Positions 25,113-34,063 of a stretch of DNA of 64,000 bases are shown one piece after another. The DNA is from Flavobacteriales bacterium. GTDB taxonomy: Bacteria; Bacteroidota; Bacteroidia; Flavobacteriales; JASBRU01. The translations under genes were made by a program, and so were the position numbers. The stretch spans positions 1-64,000 of the forward strand of contig JASBRU010000004.1 in NCBI GenBank assembly GCA_030149285.1, read 5' to 3'. Each line of letters opens with the position of its first letter. Within the stretch, counting starts at the first letter, position 1. The notes below the pieces were generated by a model. That model was not told where the DNA came from. It did not search any database and saw nothing but the letters and a program-made list of their open reading frames with translations.

Positions 25113-26432
25113 GTGGAAGATTTAAAAGAAAAATTACTCTCATCATTTATTGCTTTTGAAAGCACCTTAAACGGACAGGCAAAATCGCCAATACATAAAG
25201 TCCGCACAAAAGCTATTGAAGTTTTTGAAGAAAAAGGCTTTCCTACAAAACGCAATGAAGAGTGGAAATATACCAACCTTAAACCCATACTTAAACACGA
25301 CTATAAATTGCTTTCGCATCCCGAAAGCGAAATAGAGTTTAAGGATGTGAAACGATATTTTTTACACGATACAGATACGTACAAAATTGTATTTGTAGAT
25401 GGTGTATTTAGTTCATGGATGTCTCGTACAACACATGATGGTTATGACATTTGCACCTTTGCTTCTGCCATAGAAAAGTATACGCATATTGTAAATAAGT
25501 ACTTTAACAAAGCTGCTTCACAAGAAGATTCTTTAACAGCTTTAAATACGGCTTTTGCCAGAGAAGGTGCTTTCATCAATGTGCCTGATAACACGATAGT
25601 AGAAAAACCTATCGAGGTTGTTTTCTTTTCTACCAACAGTGATACTGAAATGATGACCATGCCACGTAACTTAGTGGTTGTTGGTAAAAACTCTCAAGCG
25701 CAAATTATAGAGCGTCACCAGAGTTTACACGGCAACAATGTGTTGACGAATGTGGTTACCGAAATTTTTGCTGAAGAAAGCTCGCATGTATCGTATTACA
25801 AAGTGCAAAACGATGAGTACACTGCATCGTTAATTGACAACACTTATGTTGACCAAAAGGAGAAGAGTAATTGTACAGTTGATACGTTCTCATTAGGAGG
25901 AAAGTTTACACGTAACAACCTCAACTTTAACTTAACGGGTGAACATTGCGAATGCCACTTAGATGGCATTACTATTATAGAGGACGACCAATTGGTTGAT
26001 CACCATACACGTATTGATCATAAAGTACCAAACTGCCAAAGCAATGAGCTTTACAAGGGTATTTATGATGATAAAGCAAAAGGTGTTTTTAATGGAATGG
26101 TTATGGTTCATCCTGATGCTCAAAAAACAAATGCTTTTCAGCAGAACAACAATATTTTACTAACGGATACTGCAAGCATAGACACTAAACCTCAGCTAGA
26201 AATTTATGCTGATGATGTAAAGTGTAGCCACGGTTGTACAGTGGGTCAGTTAGATGATGATGCCTTATTTTATATGCGCTCTAGAGGAATTGCAGAAAAA
26301 GAAGCAAAAGCAATGCTGATGTATGCTTTTTCTAATGATGCCCTTAAAAATGTGCGTATTGCATCTTTACGTAGTAAGTTGAATTTGGTATTTGCCAAAA
26401 AATTAGGAGTAGACCTTGATTTCGGACTCTAA
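25113..26432 (+). CDS. sufD: Fe-S assembly scaffold subunit SufD
   Basis: The 439-aa protein starts at GTG 25113. It has the SufD N-terminal helical domain (with KRNEEWKYTNLKP at about 48-60), the beta-helix core and the C-terminal KCSHGCTVGQLDDDALFYMRSRG region that carries the conserved Cys and His. It pairs with SufB. The frame ends 10 bp before the likely start of sufS. Confidence 0.95.
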   Translation: MEDLKEKLLSSFIAFESTLNGQAKSPIHKVRTKAIEVFEEKGFPTKRNEEWKYTNLKPILKHDYKLLSHPESEIEFKDVKRYFLHDTDTYKIVFVDGVFSSWMSRTTHDGYDICTFASAIEKYTHIVNKYFNKAASQEDSLTALNTAFAREGAFINVPDNTIVEKPIEVVFFSTNSDTEMMTMPRNLVVVGKNSQAQIIERHQSLHGNNVLTNVVTEIFAEESSHVSYYKVQNDEYTASLIDNTYVDQKEKSNCTVDTFSLGGKFTRNNLNFNLTGEHCECHLDGITIIEDDQLVDHHTRIDHKVPNCQSNELYKGIYDDKAKGVFNGMVMVHPDAQKTNAFQQNNNILLTDTASIDTKPQLEIYADDVKCSHGCTVGQLDDDALFYMRSRGIAEKEAKAMLMYAFSNDALKNVRIASLRSKLNLVFAKKLGVDLDFGL

Positions 26433-26442
26433 ACATACCGTG

Positions 26443-27654
26443 TTGGATATAGAAAAAATCAGGGCTGAGTTTCCTATACTTCATCAAGAAGTAAACAAAC
26501 GTCCCCTAGCCTATTTTGATAATGCAGCTTCATCTCAAAAGCCGCAAGTAGTTATTGATGCTATCTCTAATTACTACAGTACTATCAATAGTAATATTCA
26601 CAGGGGAGTTCATCATCTAAGCCAATTGGCAACGGATGCTTATGAACAATCTAGAGAGAAGATTCGCAAGCATTTAAATGCTGAAAAAAAACACGAAATT
26701 ATCTTTACCAAAGGCACTACCGATAGTATCAACTTGGTAGCAAATGGTTTTAGACAGTTATTGCAAGAAGGCGATGAAATCATCGTTTCTGCAATGGAGC
26801 ACCATAGCAATATTGTGCCATGGCAACTAGCTGCAAAAGAAAAAGGAGCAATCATCAGAGTTATTCCAATGAATGACAATGCTGAGCTGATATTTGAAGA
26901 GTACCAAAAGCTCCTTAATGAAAAGACAAAGATTGTAGCTTTCAATCATATCTCTAATGCACTAGGCACAATCAATCCAGTAAAGGAAATGATTGCCGAA
27001 GCGCATAAATACAATGTCCCTGTAATGGTAGATGGCGCACAAGCCATCCCCCATACATTGGTAGATGTACAAGATTTAGATGCCGATTTTTACTGCTTCT
27101 CATCACATAAAGTATATGGCCCAACGGGTATTGGCATCCTTTATGGTAAAGAAGAGTGGTTAGAAAAACTACCCCCTTACCAAGGTGGTGGCGAAATGAT
27201 AAAAGAAGTAAGCTTTGAGGGTACTACCTACGCAGAACTTCCGCATAAATTTGAGGCAGGAACTCCGCATATTGAGGGGGGTATTGTTTTAGGTACGGCC
27301 ATAGACTACATCAATACTATTGGAGTAGAAAACATTGCTGCCCATGAACACGCCTTAATGGAATACGCTTTAGAAAAGCTAGGCACAATTGAGGGCTTTA
27401 ACCTAATTGGCTCTGCAAAAAACAAAGCGGCAGTTATTTCTTTTTTAATAGATGGTATTCACCCTTATGATGCCGGAACGATACTTGACAAACTGGGTAT
27501 TGCGGTACGCACAGGTCACCATTGCGCACAACCTACCATGAGTAGATTTAATATACCGGGTACAGTACGCGCATCATTTGCAGTGTACAATACCTATGAA
27601 GAGATTGATAGACTACACGAAGGTTTACTAAAAGTAAAACAGATGTTTGCATAA
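26443..27654 (+). CDS. sufS: SufS-type cysteine desulfurase
   Basis: This is a PLP enzyme that takes sulfur from cysteine and gives it to SufE. I start it at TTG 26443 (LDIEKIRAEFPIL), as family members begin here. GTG 26440 and TTG 26416 (inside sufD) are alternatives. Counting from 26443, the PLP Lys is 223 (SSHKVYGPTG) and the active-site Cys is 361 (TGHHCAQP). The AMEHHSNIVPWQ and YFDNAASSQKP motifs are intact. Confidence 0.96.
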   Translation: MDIEKIRAEFPILHQEVNKRPLAYFDNAASSQKPQVVIDAISNYYSTINSNIHRGVHHLSQLATDAYEQSREKIRKHLNAEKKHEIIFTKGTTDSINLVANGFRQLLQEGDEIIVSAMEHHSNIVPWQLAAKEKGAIIRVIPMNDNAELIFEEYQKLLNEKTKIVAFNHISNALGTINPVKEMIAEAHKYNVPVMVDGAQAIPHTLVDVQDLDADFYCFSSHKVYGPTGIGILYGKEEWLEKLPPYQGGGEMIKEVSFEGTTYAELPHKFEAGTPHIEGGIVLGTAIDYINTIGVENIAAHEHALMEYALEKLGTIEGFNLIGSAKNKAAVISFLIDGIHPYDAGTILDKLGIAVRTGHHCAQPTMSRFNIPGTVRASFAVYNTYEEIDRLHEGLLKVKQMFA

Positions 27655-28085
27655 TGGCAGAATCTATACAAGACATACAAGAAGAGATTGTTGATGAATT
27701 CGGGATGTTTGACGATTGGATGCCGAAGTACGATTACCTGATTGAATTGGGTAAAGAACTTCCGCTAATTGATGAGCAATACAAAACTGAAGACAGACTG
27801 ATAAAAGGTTGCCAATCTAGAGTTTGGTTACATGCTGAACTTAATGATGGAAAGGTTGTTTTTACAGCAGATAGCGATGCGATTATTACGAAAGGAATCA
27901 TTTCTTTATTGGTAAGAGTATTGTCTAATCAAGAGCCGGAAGCTATTGTAAATGCTGATATGGCATTTATAGATGAGATAGATTTAAAAGAACATTTATC
28001 GCCCACTCGTGCAAACGGTTTGGTGTCTATGATTAAACAAATGAAGTATTACGCATTAGCTTTTCAAGCTAAAAAGGAGCAATAA
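27654..28085 (+). CDS. sufE: Sulfur acceptor SufE
   Basis: This 143-aa SufE-family protein has the sulfur-accepting Cys53 in LIKGCQSRVWL. The ATG overlaps the sufS stop as TAATG, so translation is probably coupled. It takes persulfide from SufS and passes it to SufB. Confidence 0.95.
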   Translation: MAESIQDIQEEIVDEFGMFDDWMPKYDYLIELGKELPLIDEQYKTEDRLIKGCQSRVWLHAELNDGKVVFTADSDAIITKGIISLLVRVLSNQEPEAIVNADMAFIDEIDLKEHLSPTRANGLVSMIKQMKYYALAFQAKKEQ

Positions 28086-28408
28086 TGAAGACGGAAGCAG
28101 AATTACAAGCATTAGGAGAAAAGGTGGTAGAGACGCTTTGCAGCATTTACGACCCGGAGATTCCAGTAGATATTTATCAACTAGGGTTGATATATGATGT
28201 GCAAGTAAGTGAAGATTGCGATGTAAAAATACTCATGACCTTAACAACTCCTAACTGCCCTGTGGCAGAAAGTTTACCTCAAGAAATTGAAGAGAAAGTA
28301 AGAAGCATTGATGAGGTAAAAGAAGTTGAGGTGGAGATTACCTTTGACCCACCTTGGGACAAAGAAATGATGAGCGAAGAAGCAAAACTAGAGCTAGGCT
28401 TTTTATAA
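28085..28408 (+). CDS. sufT: DUF59/MIP18-family Fe-S assembly protein
   Basis: The 107-aa protein has the DPEIPVDIYQLGLIYDV motif (23-39) and the conserved Cys58 in TTPNCPVAESLP, both features of the MIP18/SufT family that helps Fe-S protein maturation. It starts in a TAATG overlap with sufE. Confidence 0.9.
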   Translation: MKTEAELQALGEKVVETLCSIYDPEIPVDIYQLGLIYDVQVSEDCDVKILMTLTTPNCPVAESLPQEIEEKVRSIDEVKEVEVEITFDPPWDKEMMSEEAKLELGFL

Positions 28409-28914
28409 TGGAAGGCGAAATAGTAAATAAAGTAGCAAACAGTGGTTTAATAACCATAGACTTGGAAGATTACTACCCCAAGGGAGAGCGTGTTTTATTT
28501 GATATTAAAGACTGGCTTTTTGAAGAGCTTTTACTGAAAGAAAAAGACTTTAGAGCCCACGTAAAAGAACACAACTGGGAGCAATACCAAGATAAATATG
28601 TTGCACTTACCTGCTCTACCGATGCCATTATACCGGGTTGGGCTTTTATATTATTGGCAACCGAATTGCAACCCTATGCCAAGCGTATTGTAAAAGGCAA
28701 TTTAGAGCAATTGGAAACGGCGCTTTACCAAGAAGAAATTGCCAAGTTAGATGTAAGTGAGTTTGAAGACAAGAGACTCATCATTAAAGGTTGCAGTAAC
28801 CTACCCGTACCCGAAAGTGCCTATATAGAATTGGTACAAAAGCTACGCCCCGTGGCTAAAAGTCTAATGTATGGTGAGGCTTGTTCTACAGTACCACTAT
28901 ACAAAAAGCGTTAA
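28408..28914 (+). CDS. DUF2480 family protein
   Basis: This 168-aa protein starts at ATG 28408, overlapping the sufT stop (TAATG). Family landmarks are the N-terminal VNKVANSGLITIDLEDYYP, the central ALTCSTDAIIPGWAF and the C-terminal IKGCSNLPVPESAY with a late GEACSTVPLYK. Three cysteines (in LTCST, KGCSN and EACST) are possible cluster or metal ligands. Its function is unknown. Its tight coupling as the last suf gene suggests a part in Fe-S assembly or delivery. Confidence 0.88.
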   Translation: MEGEIVNKVANSGLITIDLEDYYPKGERVLFDIKDWLFEELLLKEKDFRAHVKEHNWEQYQDKYVALTCSTDAIIPGWAFILLATELQPYAKRIVKGNLEQLETALYQEEIAKLDVSEFEDKRLIIKGCSNLPVPESAYIELVQKLRPVAKSLMYGEACSTVPLYKKR

Positions 28915-28926
28915 AAGCATTGTAAG

Positions 28927-28950
28927 CCCTTAATTTATAAGGGTTTTTTT
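28927..28950 (+). terminator. Terminator of the suf operon
   Basis: The stem CCCTTA/TAAGGG with a 5-nt loop is followed by seven T. It lies 12 bp after the DUF2480 stop. Confidence 0.88.
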
Positions 28951-29004
28951 GTATTTTCGTCAGTCAACGACAAATCAAACAATTATTAATAAATAAACAG
29001 AACA

Positions 29005-31311
29005 ATGAAGAAGATATTTGCGTTTATCTTGGCTTTAGTTTTTGCATTTAATCTGCATGCTGATGACCATGAGGGAATGTGGCTGCCAATGTTTGTAAAG
29101 CGATTAAACTACGCTGACATGCAAAAGCACGGATTAAAATTAACTCCTGAAGAACTATACAGTGTAAACAACTCTAGCCTTAAAGACGCTATTGTAATGT
29201 TAGACGGTGGTTCTTGTACTGCAGAAATTATTTCTGACCAAGGCTTAATGCTTACTAACCACCACTGTGGTTATGGCGAAATCCAATCACACAGCTCTGT
29301 AGAGCACGATTATTTAACAGATGGTTTTTGGGCAAAAAACAGGTCAGAAGAATTAGCAAACCCAGGCAAAACAGCATCATTTTTAGTTCGTATGGACGAT
29401 GTTACCGAGCGAATTTTAGGTAAGGTAAATGATGAAATGAGCGAAGATGAGCGTAATGCTGCAATTTCTGCTGAAATAAAAACTATTGTAGGTGAAGCTA
29501 CAGAAGGCACTTACTTTAATGCAAGTGTAAAAGACTTTTTTGAAGGAAATGAGTACTACTTATTTGTTTACGAAACTTACAGAGATGTTCGTTTGGTAGG
29601 TGCTCCACCTTCATCAGTTGGTAAATACGGCGGAGATACTGATAACTGGATGTGGCCACGTCACACAGGTGACTTCTCTATCTTTAGAGTATACACAGGT
29701 CCTGACGGTAAGCCTGCAGATTACTCTGAAAACAATGTTCCATTAAAACCAAAGCATCATTTACCTGTTGCAATGGACGGTCTTAAAAATGGAGACTTCA
29801 CTATGATTTTTGGGTACCCTGGAAGCACAGATCGTTACCTTACTTCTTATGGTGTAAAACAAGCATTAGACCTAGAGCAACCAACCATCATTAAAATTCG
29901 TGATTTGAAATTAAAAATCATGAAAGAAAACATGGACAAAAGCGATGCTGTACGTATACAGTATGCATCTAAATATGCACAGGTAGCAAACTACTGGAAA
30001 TACTACATTGGTCAGAGCAGTGGTTTAAAACGCCTGAAGGTTTATGACAAGAAAAAAGCCATTGAAAATGATTTTCAGAAATGGGCAAATGCTAATGCTG
30101 AGCGTAAAGCAAAGTATGGTGATGCTTTGAATATGATTGAAGAGGCTTATAAAGCAACTGACAATACTGTAGTTGGTAACACCTATTTATTAGAAGCCGG
30201 TTTATTGGGCTCTGATGTGGTATTATTCTCTTTCCGCTTTAAGCGTAATATGGATGCTTACTTTAAGGCAGAAAGCGACTTAGAGGCGCTAGAAAAAGAA
30301 ATGAAAAAACAAGAAGGTGATGAGTTAAAAGCTTCTGAAGAAAAGAAGGCAGCGCTAGAGTCTAGAATGGAAAAAATTATTGCAGGTGTAAAAGCCAGTG
30401 CAGATGACCATTTTAAAAACTACAACTATGCTACAGATAAGCAATTGTATGCTGCTACACTAAACATGTATTACAACAATGTGCCTGCAGATCAACAACC
30501 TGAGTTCTTCCGTTATGTTGAGAAGAAATTTAAAGGTGACTTTGACAAGTATACCGAGAAAGTTTACGACAAATCATTTATGGTAACTCGTGAAGCTTTT
30601 GATGAATTTTTAGAAGACCCTAAGCAAAAAACAATGGATAAAGACTTAGCAATTATTGCTGCTAACGACCTAATTAATATGTGGTTTGGTAGAGGTTCTG
30701 CACATGCAGATACAGATGCGAAGCTTGAAAAAGGAAATAGATTATTTGTTGCCGGATTACGTAAAATGAATCCGGATAAAAAGTACTACCCTAATGCAAA
30801 CTCAACTATGCGTGTAACCTATGGTGTTGTTGGTGACTACCAAGCTGCAGATGCAGTAAGCTATAACTACTACACTACTATGGAAGGTGTAATGCAAAAA
30901 GAAGACCCTAACAATGATGAGTTTATTGTACCGGAAAAACTAAGCCAATTATATGAGGCTAAAGACTACGGACAGTATGCTGATGAAGACGGTACTTTAC
31001 ACGTATGCTTTATCTCTAATAATGATATTACAGGTGGTAACTCTGGTAGCCCTGTAATTAATGGTAGAGGTGAGCTTGTAGGATTAGCATTTGATGGTAA
31101 CTGGGAAGCCATGAGTGGCGACATTGCCTTTGAACCAGAATTACAACGTACCATAAGTGTAGATATCCGTTATGTATTATTTATTGTAGATAAATATGCA
31201 GGCGCTACACACTTAATTGACGAAATGGACTTGGTATGGCACAAAGATGATGAGCCAGTAACAGAAGAAACTGAAGCTACAGAAGAAGTTGAAGAAGCTT
31301 CTGCTCAATAA
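29005..31311 (+). CDS. S46-family dipeptidyl-peptidase (DPP7-like)
   Basis: The 768-aa protein has a signal peptide (MKKIFAFILALVFAFNLHA). It has a split chymotrypsin-like catalytic domain with the catalytic His in LTNHHCGYGE and Ser680 in GGNSGSPVIN. The middle part (about 300-540) is the helical regulatory domain that closes over the peptide N-terminus. The residue 18 after the nucleophile is Gly698 (AFDGNWEAM), as in DPP7 (hydrophobic P1), whereas DPP11 (acidic P1) has Arg there. The acidic tail after residue 745 (EETEATEEVEEA) is unusual. It is a periplasmic peptidase that releases dipeptides. Confidence 0.93.
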   Translation: MKKIFAFILALVFAFNLHADDHEGMWLPMFVKRLNYADMQKHGLKLTPEELYSVNNSSLKDAIVMLDGGSCTAEIISDQGLMLTNHHCGYGEIQSHSSVEHDYLTDGFWAKNRSEELANPGKTASFLVRMDDVTERILGKVNDEMSEDERNAAISAEIKTIVGEATEGTYFNASVKDFFEGNEYYLFVYETYRDVRLVGAPPSSVGKYGGDTDNWMWPRHTGDFSIFRVYTGPDGKPADYSENNVPLKPKHHLPVAMDGLKNGDFTMIFGYPGSTDRYLTSYGVKQALDLEQPTIIKIRDLKLKIMKENMDKSDAVRIQYASKYAQVANYWKYYIGQSSGLKRLKVYDKKKAIENDFQKWANANAERKAKYGDALNMIEEAYKATDNTVVGNTYLLEAGLLGSDVVLFSFRFKRNMDAYFKAESDLEALEKEMKKQEGDELKASEEKKAALESRMEKIIAGVKASADDHFKNYNYATDKQLYAATLNMYYNNVPADQQPEFFRYVEKKFKGDFDKYTEKVYDKSFMVTREAFDEFLEDPKQKTMDKDLAIIAANDLINMWFGRGSAHADTDAKLEKGNRLFVAGLRKMNPDKKYYPNANSTMRVTYGVVGDYQAADAVSYNYYTTMEGVMQKEDPNNDEFIVPEKLSQLYEAKDYGQYADEDGTLHVCFISNNDITGGNSGSPVINGRGELVGLAFDGNWEAMSGDIAFEPELQRTISVDIRYVLFIVDKYAGATHLIDEMDLVWHKDDEPVTEETEATEEVEEASAQ

Positions 31312-31331
31312 GAAACATAAGTTTTATGTGT

Positions 31332-31364
31332 AAAAAAGCCCACCAAAATTGGTGGGCTTTTTTT
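31332..31364. terminator. Bidirectional intrinsic terminator
   Basis: The stem GCCCACC/GGTGGGC (31338-31357) has an A-run before and seven T after. It separates the convergent S46 peptidase and methyltransferase genes. Confidence 0.88.
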
Positions 31365-32367
31365 ATATATTTTGCCTTGGTACAAAAACAAATTCTTTAT
31401 TAGCTTTTACTAACCTTTTATCTATGGACGCACTCGGCTTAATATGTTTGAGCATCTCTTCCGCTACTTTTTCTACTACTTTAACAGGGACGCTATTACC
31501 AAACTGTCTATAAGCTTGACTATCAGAAACTGGAATAATAAATTCTTCCGGAAAACCTTGTAGTCTAGCTGCTTCTCGTGGTGTTATTTTTCTGGGATTT
31601 TTACCTTTTTGTGAAATTAAAATTTCACTACCATCCTTATAATATCTAGCCGAAATAGTATTTGTATATTCAGAGTGCTCATTAAACAAGCCATACCCAA
31701 ATCCTCTCCCTTTTAACTTATTTTCCTTTTTCCTTCTTTGATGACCTGCCCATAACCTATCAGAAATAGTATATTTTTCATCTACTCTCTCCTGTAAAAT
31801 ATCACCTACTCTTACAGGTTCGTATGTAGGTTCTGGGTACTCGAATTTTATACCGTCATCTAAAAACCCAACTATATATATGCGCTCTCTATTTTGAGGC
31901 AATCCAAAGTCTCTTGCTCTTAAGACCTTAGTTTGAACATTATTATAACCTATTGCCTTTAAGTGTTGGATAATTGTTTTTAAAGTCCTTCCCTTATCAT
32001 GTCCCATTAACTGCTTTACATTTTCAAGTAAAAAAGCTTGTGGCTTCTTTGCTGCTAATATTCTTTCGATATCAAAAAACAAAGTCCCTCTAGTATCAGC
32101 AAATCCCTTTTTTAAACCTGCTTGAGAAAATGGTTGACAAGGGAATCCCGCAAGTAATATATCATGTTCTGGGATTAAATTGTGATTCACAACAGTAATA
32201 TCACCTGCAACTTCTTCATTATTAAAATTAGCCTTATAAGTTTCAACCGAATATTTATTCCACTCACTACTAAAGACACATTCAATATTGTTACTTGAAG
32301 CCTTTTCGAAGCCAAGTCTTATTCCTCCAATACCTGCAAAAAGATCTATTATTTTTACCTTACTCAT
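31363..32367 (-). CDS. dcm: C5 cytosine DNA methyltransferase of a type II R-M system
   Basis: The 334-aa protein has the ordered m5C motifs: DLFAGIGGIRLGF (8-20, AdoMet), the catalytic Cys77 in GFPCQPFSQAG, LLENVK (113-118), PQNRERIYIVGF and the C-terminal RQFGNSVPVKVVEKVAE. The target-recognition region between motifs VIII and X is about 80-90 residues. It protects host DNA from the adjacent endonuclease, whose 3' end overlaps its start by 8 bp. Confidence 0.95.
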   Translation of the reverse strand: MSKVKIIDLFAGIGGIRLGFEKASSNNIECVFSSEWNKYSVETYKANFNNEEVAGDITVVNHNLIPEHDILLAGFPCQPFSQAGLKKGFADTRGTLFFDIERILAAKKPQAFLLENVKQLMGHDKGRTLKTIIQHLKAIGYNNVQTKVLRARDFGLPQNRERIYIVGFLDDGIKFEYPEPTYEPVRVGDILQERVDEKYTISDRLWAGHQRRKKENKLKGRGFGYGLFNEHSEYTNTISARYYKDGSEILISQKGKNPRKITPREAARLQGFPEEFIIPVSDSQAYRQFGNSVPVKVVEKVAEEMLKHIKPSASIDKRLVKANKEFVFVPRQNI

Positions 32368-33256
32368 TATTCTTCCAATAATCTAAAATTGATGGGATTT
32401 CTTTAAATAAGTACTCTTCAAAACTTATAATATTCTTCATTCCAGTCAATGAATCAGAATCAGCAACACTTTCATATGTTACTAAAATAATATTATGCTT
32501 TGACATTTCCTGCGCTTTACTATTAGAGATATCCCTATCTGCTGTTAATAAATGTATAACAGGTATTTTTGTTCTCTCAATCTCTTCAGCTACTTCCTGC
32601 CATCTTTCTCTTAAAGAAGTTTTCATTGTTCCAATTATGGCCTTGTTTCTCCTCTTCTCAAAATGCTCAATACTTGGTAGTATTGAATCTACTTTTTTAC
32701 CTAAACCTACTTCACTAAATATTTTTCTGCCAACTTTGCTTTGTGAGTCATAGGAATACCCTAAGCAGTTGTATACCTCGTAAATAATCAACTCAAAAGT
32801 TTTACCAGCCCTTGACCTTCTTGAATTAGTAGTACTTAAAGTAGTTTTATAAATATATGGAAATACCCTGCCTGCATATTCACCACATATACTCCTAACT
32901 TTATTTAAAAGACTATCTCCTTTTAAATTACTAACATCACTATTTAAGAGTCCATCCATTATTTCTTTTGGTGTTTTTAACATTTGATGCAAGTCTTTCA
33001 TCAAAACAACATTAAAATTCACCTCATCATTCAAATACTCTTGCCAAGCAAGCTCTCTTATCTCTGATATAGAGCTACTAACATCTTTATTCTTAATTCT
33101 TCGAATGAAGCTAGGGTTTTCTTTAAATACTTTAGAAACTATTTCTTCCGATGAACGTATGAAATTCTTCCTATAAGTCTTAATTAATTTATCAAATTCT
33201 TTTTGCTCTTGCTCAGGAATTTGAACGATTGATGGGATATAGTCTTTATTTGCCAA
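32360..33256 (-). CDS. Type II restriction endonuclease, EcoRII-C/PspGI-like
   Basis: The 298-aa protein starts at TTG 33256. The C-terminal half carries SRRSRAGKTFE (145-155), then KKVDSILPS (about 187-195) and GTMKTSLRERWQEV (209-222). These are the PD-(D/E)XK active-site landmarks of EcoRII-C and PspGI enzymes, which cut at CCWGG or related sites. Residues 1-120 are helical and unassigned, and the long N-terminal effector domain of EcoRII is absent, as in PspGI. Being paired with a C5 methyltransferase supports the call. The target sequence is inferred from the family only. Confidence 0.82.
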   Translation of the reverse strand: MANKDYIPSIVQIPEQEQKEFDKLIKTYRKNFIRSSEEIVSKVFKENPSFIRRIKNKDVSSSISEIRELAWQEYLNDEVNFNVVLMKDLHQMLKTPKEIMDGLLNSDVSNLKGDSLLNKVRSICGEYAGRVFPYIYKTTLSTTNSRRSRAGKTFELIIYEVYNCLGYSYDSQSKVGRKIFSEVGLGKKVDSILPSIEHFEKRRNKAIIGTMKTSLRERWQEVAEEIERTKIPVIHLLTADRDISNSKAQEMSKHNIILVTYESVADSDSLTGMKNIISFEEYLFKEIPSILDYWKNNE

Positions 33257-33327
33257 TTTGTTAGTGTCTTTTTACAAACTTAACAAAGTATTACGATAAA
33301 CCTATTAAAATGATACTCTGGGCTTAC

Positions 33328-34017
33328 TTAAAACGGCGAACCGCCAAAACCATAGCCTGAGAATGGTGAAGCTCCGAATGTATTTTGGAAAGAGCCTCCT
33401 CCGTAGCCATTGTAGTATGAACTTCTAAAAGGAGAAGCTCCTTTATTGTATTGGAAATGGATTCCGATAGCGCTATTATCACTTGTTTTTATTCGAGCAC
33501 CAAAGCTCATGCCCATATTATCTCTACTAAAAGGATTGTTTGGGTCTGTAACTCTGGTTAAGTTATTTACATCATAGTAGCCCGTACCGTATAAGGTAAC
33601 TCTATCATTCAATAAATACTCTCCGCTAAAAAACAACGTGGCAGAATTGTTGGTATAATCTCCTTCGGTAATTTGTCCGTCAGAACCAATAGTTCTTAAG
33701 TTACTGTAGTTGCTATTGCTTAAGCTAATACCTGTTGTTAATCTAAACTTGGGGTCTAATTGTGTGGTAACAAATGGCGAAACACTAGAACTAAACACAT
33801 TGCTCTTACCGTAAGAAGCAAAGGCTGTGTTTAATTGCAAACCAAATTTTGGCTTTTTAGAGTCTATTGTGTAATCATCAGTTGGTCCTTTACGTAAATC
33901 TACATCAGGCACAACTTCTGTACTATCTGGTTCAGTATAATAGTCATCCTCTTGGGCAAAAGCAAAGCTGCCAATTAATAAACCTGCCGTCAAAAGAATG
34001 TACTTTTTCATACTCAT
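33328..34017 (-). CDS. Secreted protein with probable outer-membrane barrel
   Basis: The 229-aa protein has a signal peptide (MKKYILLTAGLLIGSFAFAQ). ATG 34011 is an equally good start. An acidic stretch (EDDYYTEPDSTEVVPD) is followed by strands such as KFGLQLNTAFASYG, RLTTGISLSNSNY, ATLFFSGEYLL and MGMSFGARIKT, typical of a small beta-barrel. The C-terminal 40 residues are rich in Gly, Phe, Ser and Tyr (YNGYGGGSFQNTFGASPF). Its function is not known. It lies between purF-like and restriction genes without evident linkage. Confidence 0.75.
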   Translation of the reverse strand: MSMKKYILLTAGLLIGSFAFAQEDDYYTEPDSTEVVPDVDLRKGPTDDYTIDSKKPKFGLQLNTAFASYGKSNVFSSSVSPFVTTQLDPKFRLTTGISLSNSNYSNLRTIGSDGQITEGDYTNNSATLFFSGEYLLNDRVTLYGTGYYDVNNLTRVTDPNNPFSRDNMGMSFGARIKTSDNSAIGIHFQYNKGASPFRSSYYNGYGGGSFQNTFGASPFSGYGFGGSPF

Positions 34018-34063
34018 ATTATAGTACCAATATACAAAAACAACGCCAAAAATTACGTTTTGT

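Noticed and set aside
27807-27813. GGTTGCC inside sufE, resembling the ECF -35 element on the minus strand
   Set aside because: It lacks the leading CA, the GTCT copies nearby are 8 and 12 bp away and not 15, and it is explained by the coding of the conserved KGCQSR motif.
28645-28665. GGCAACC inside the DUF2480 gene
   Set aside because: It lies inside coding sequence, is followed by GAATTG and not TTTT, and has no GTC element at the right distance.
31363-33256. A larger defence island around the restriction-modification pair
   Set aside because: The flanking genes are an S46 peptidase, a small barrel protein and a PurF-like enzyme. No other defence genes, integrase or direct repeats were seen.
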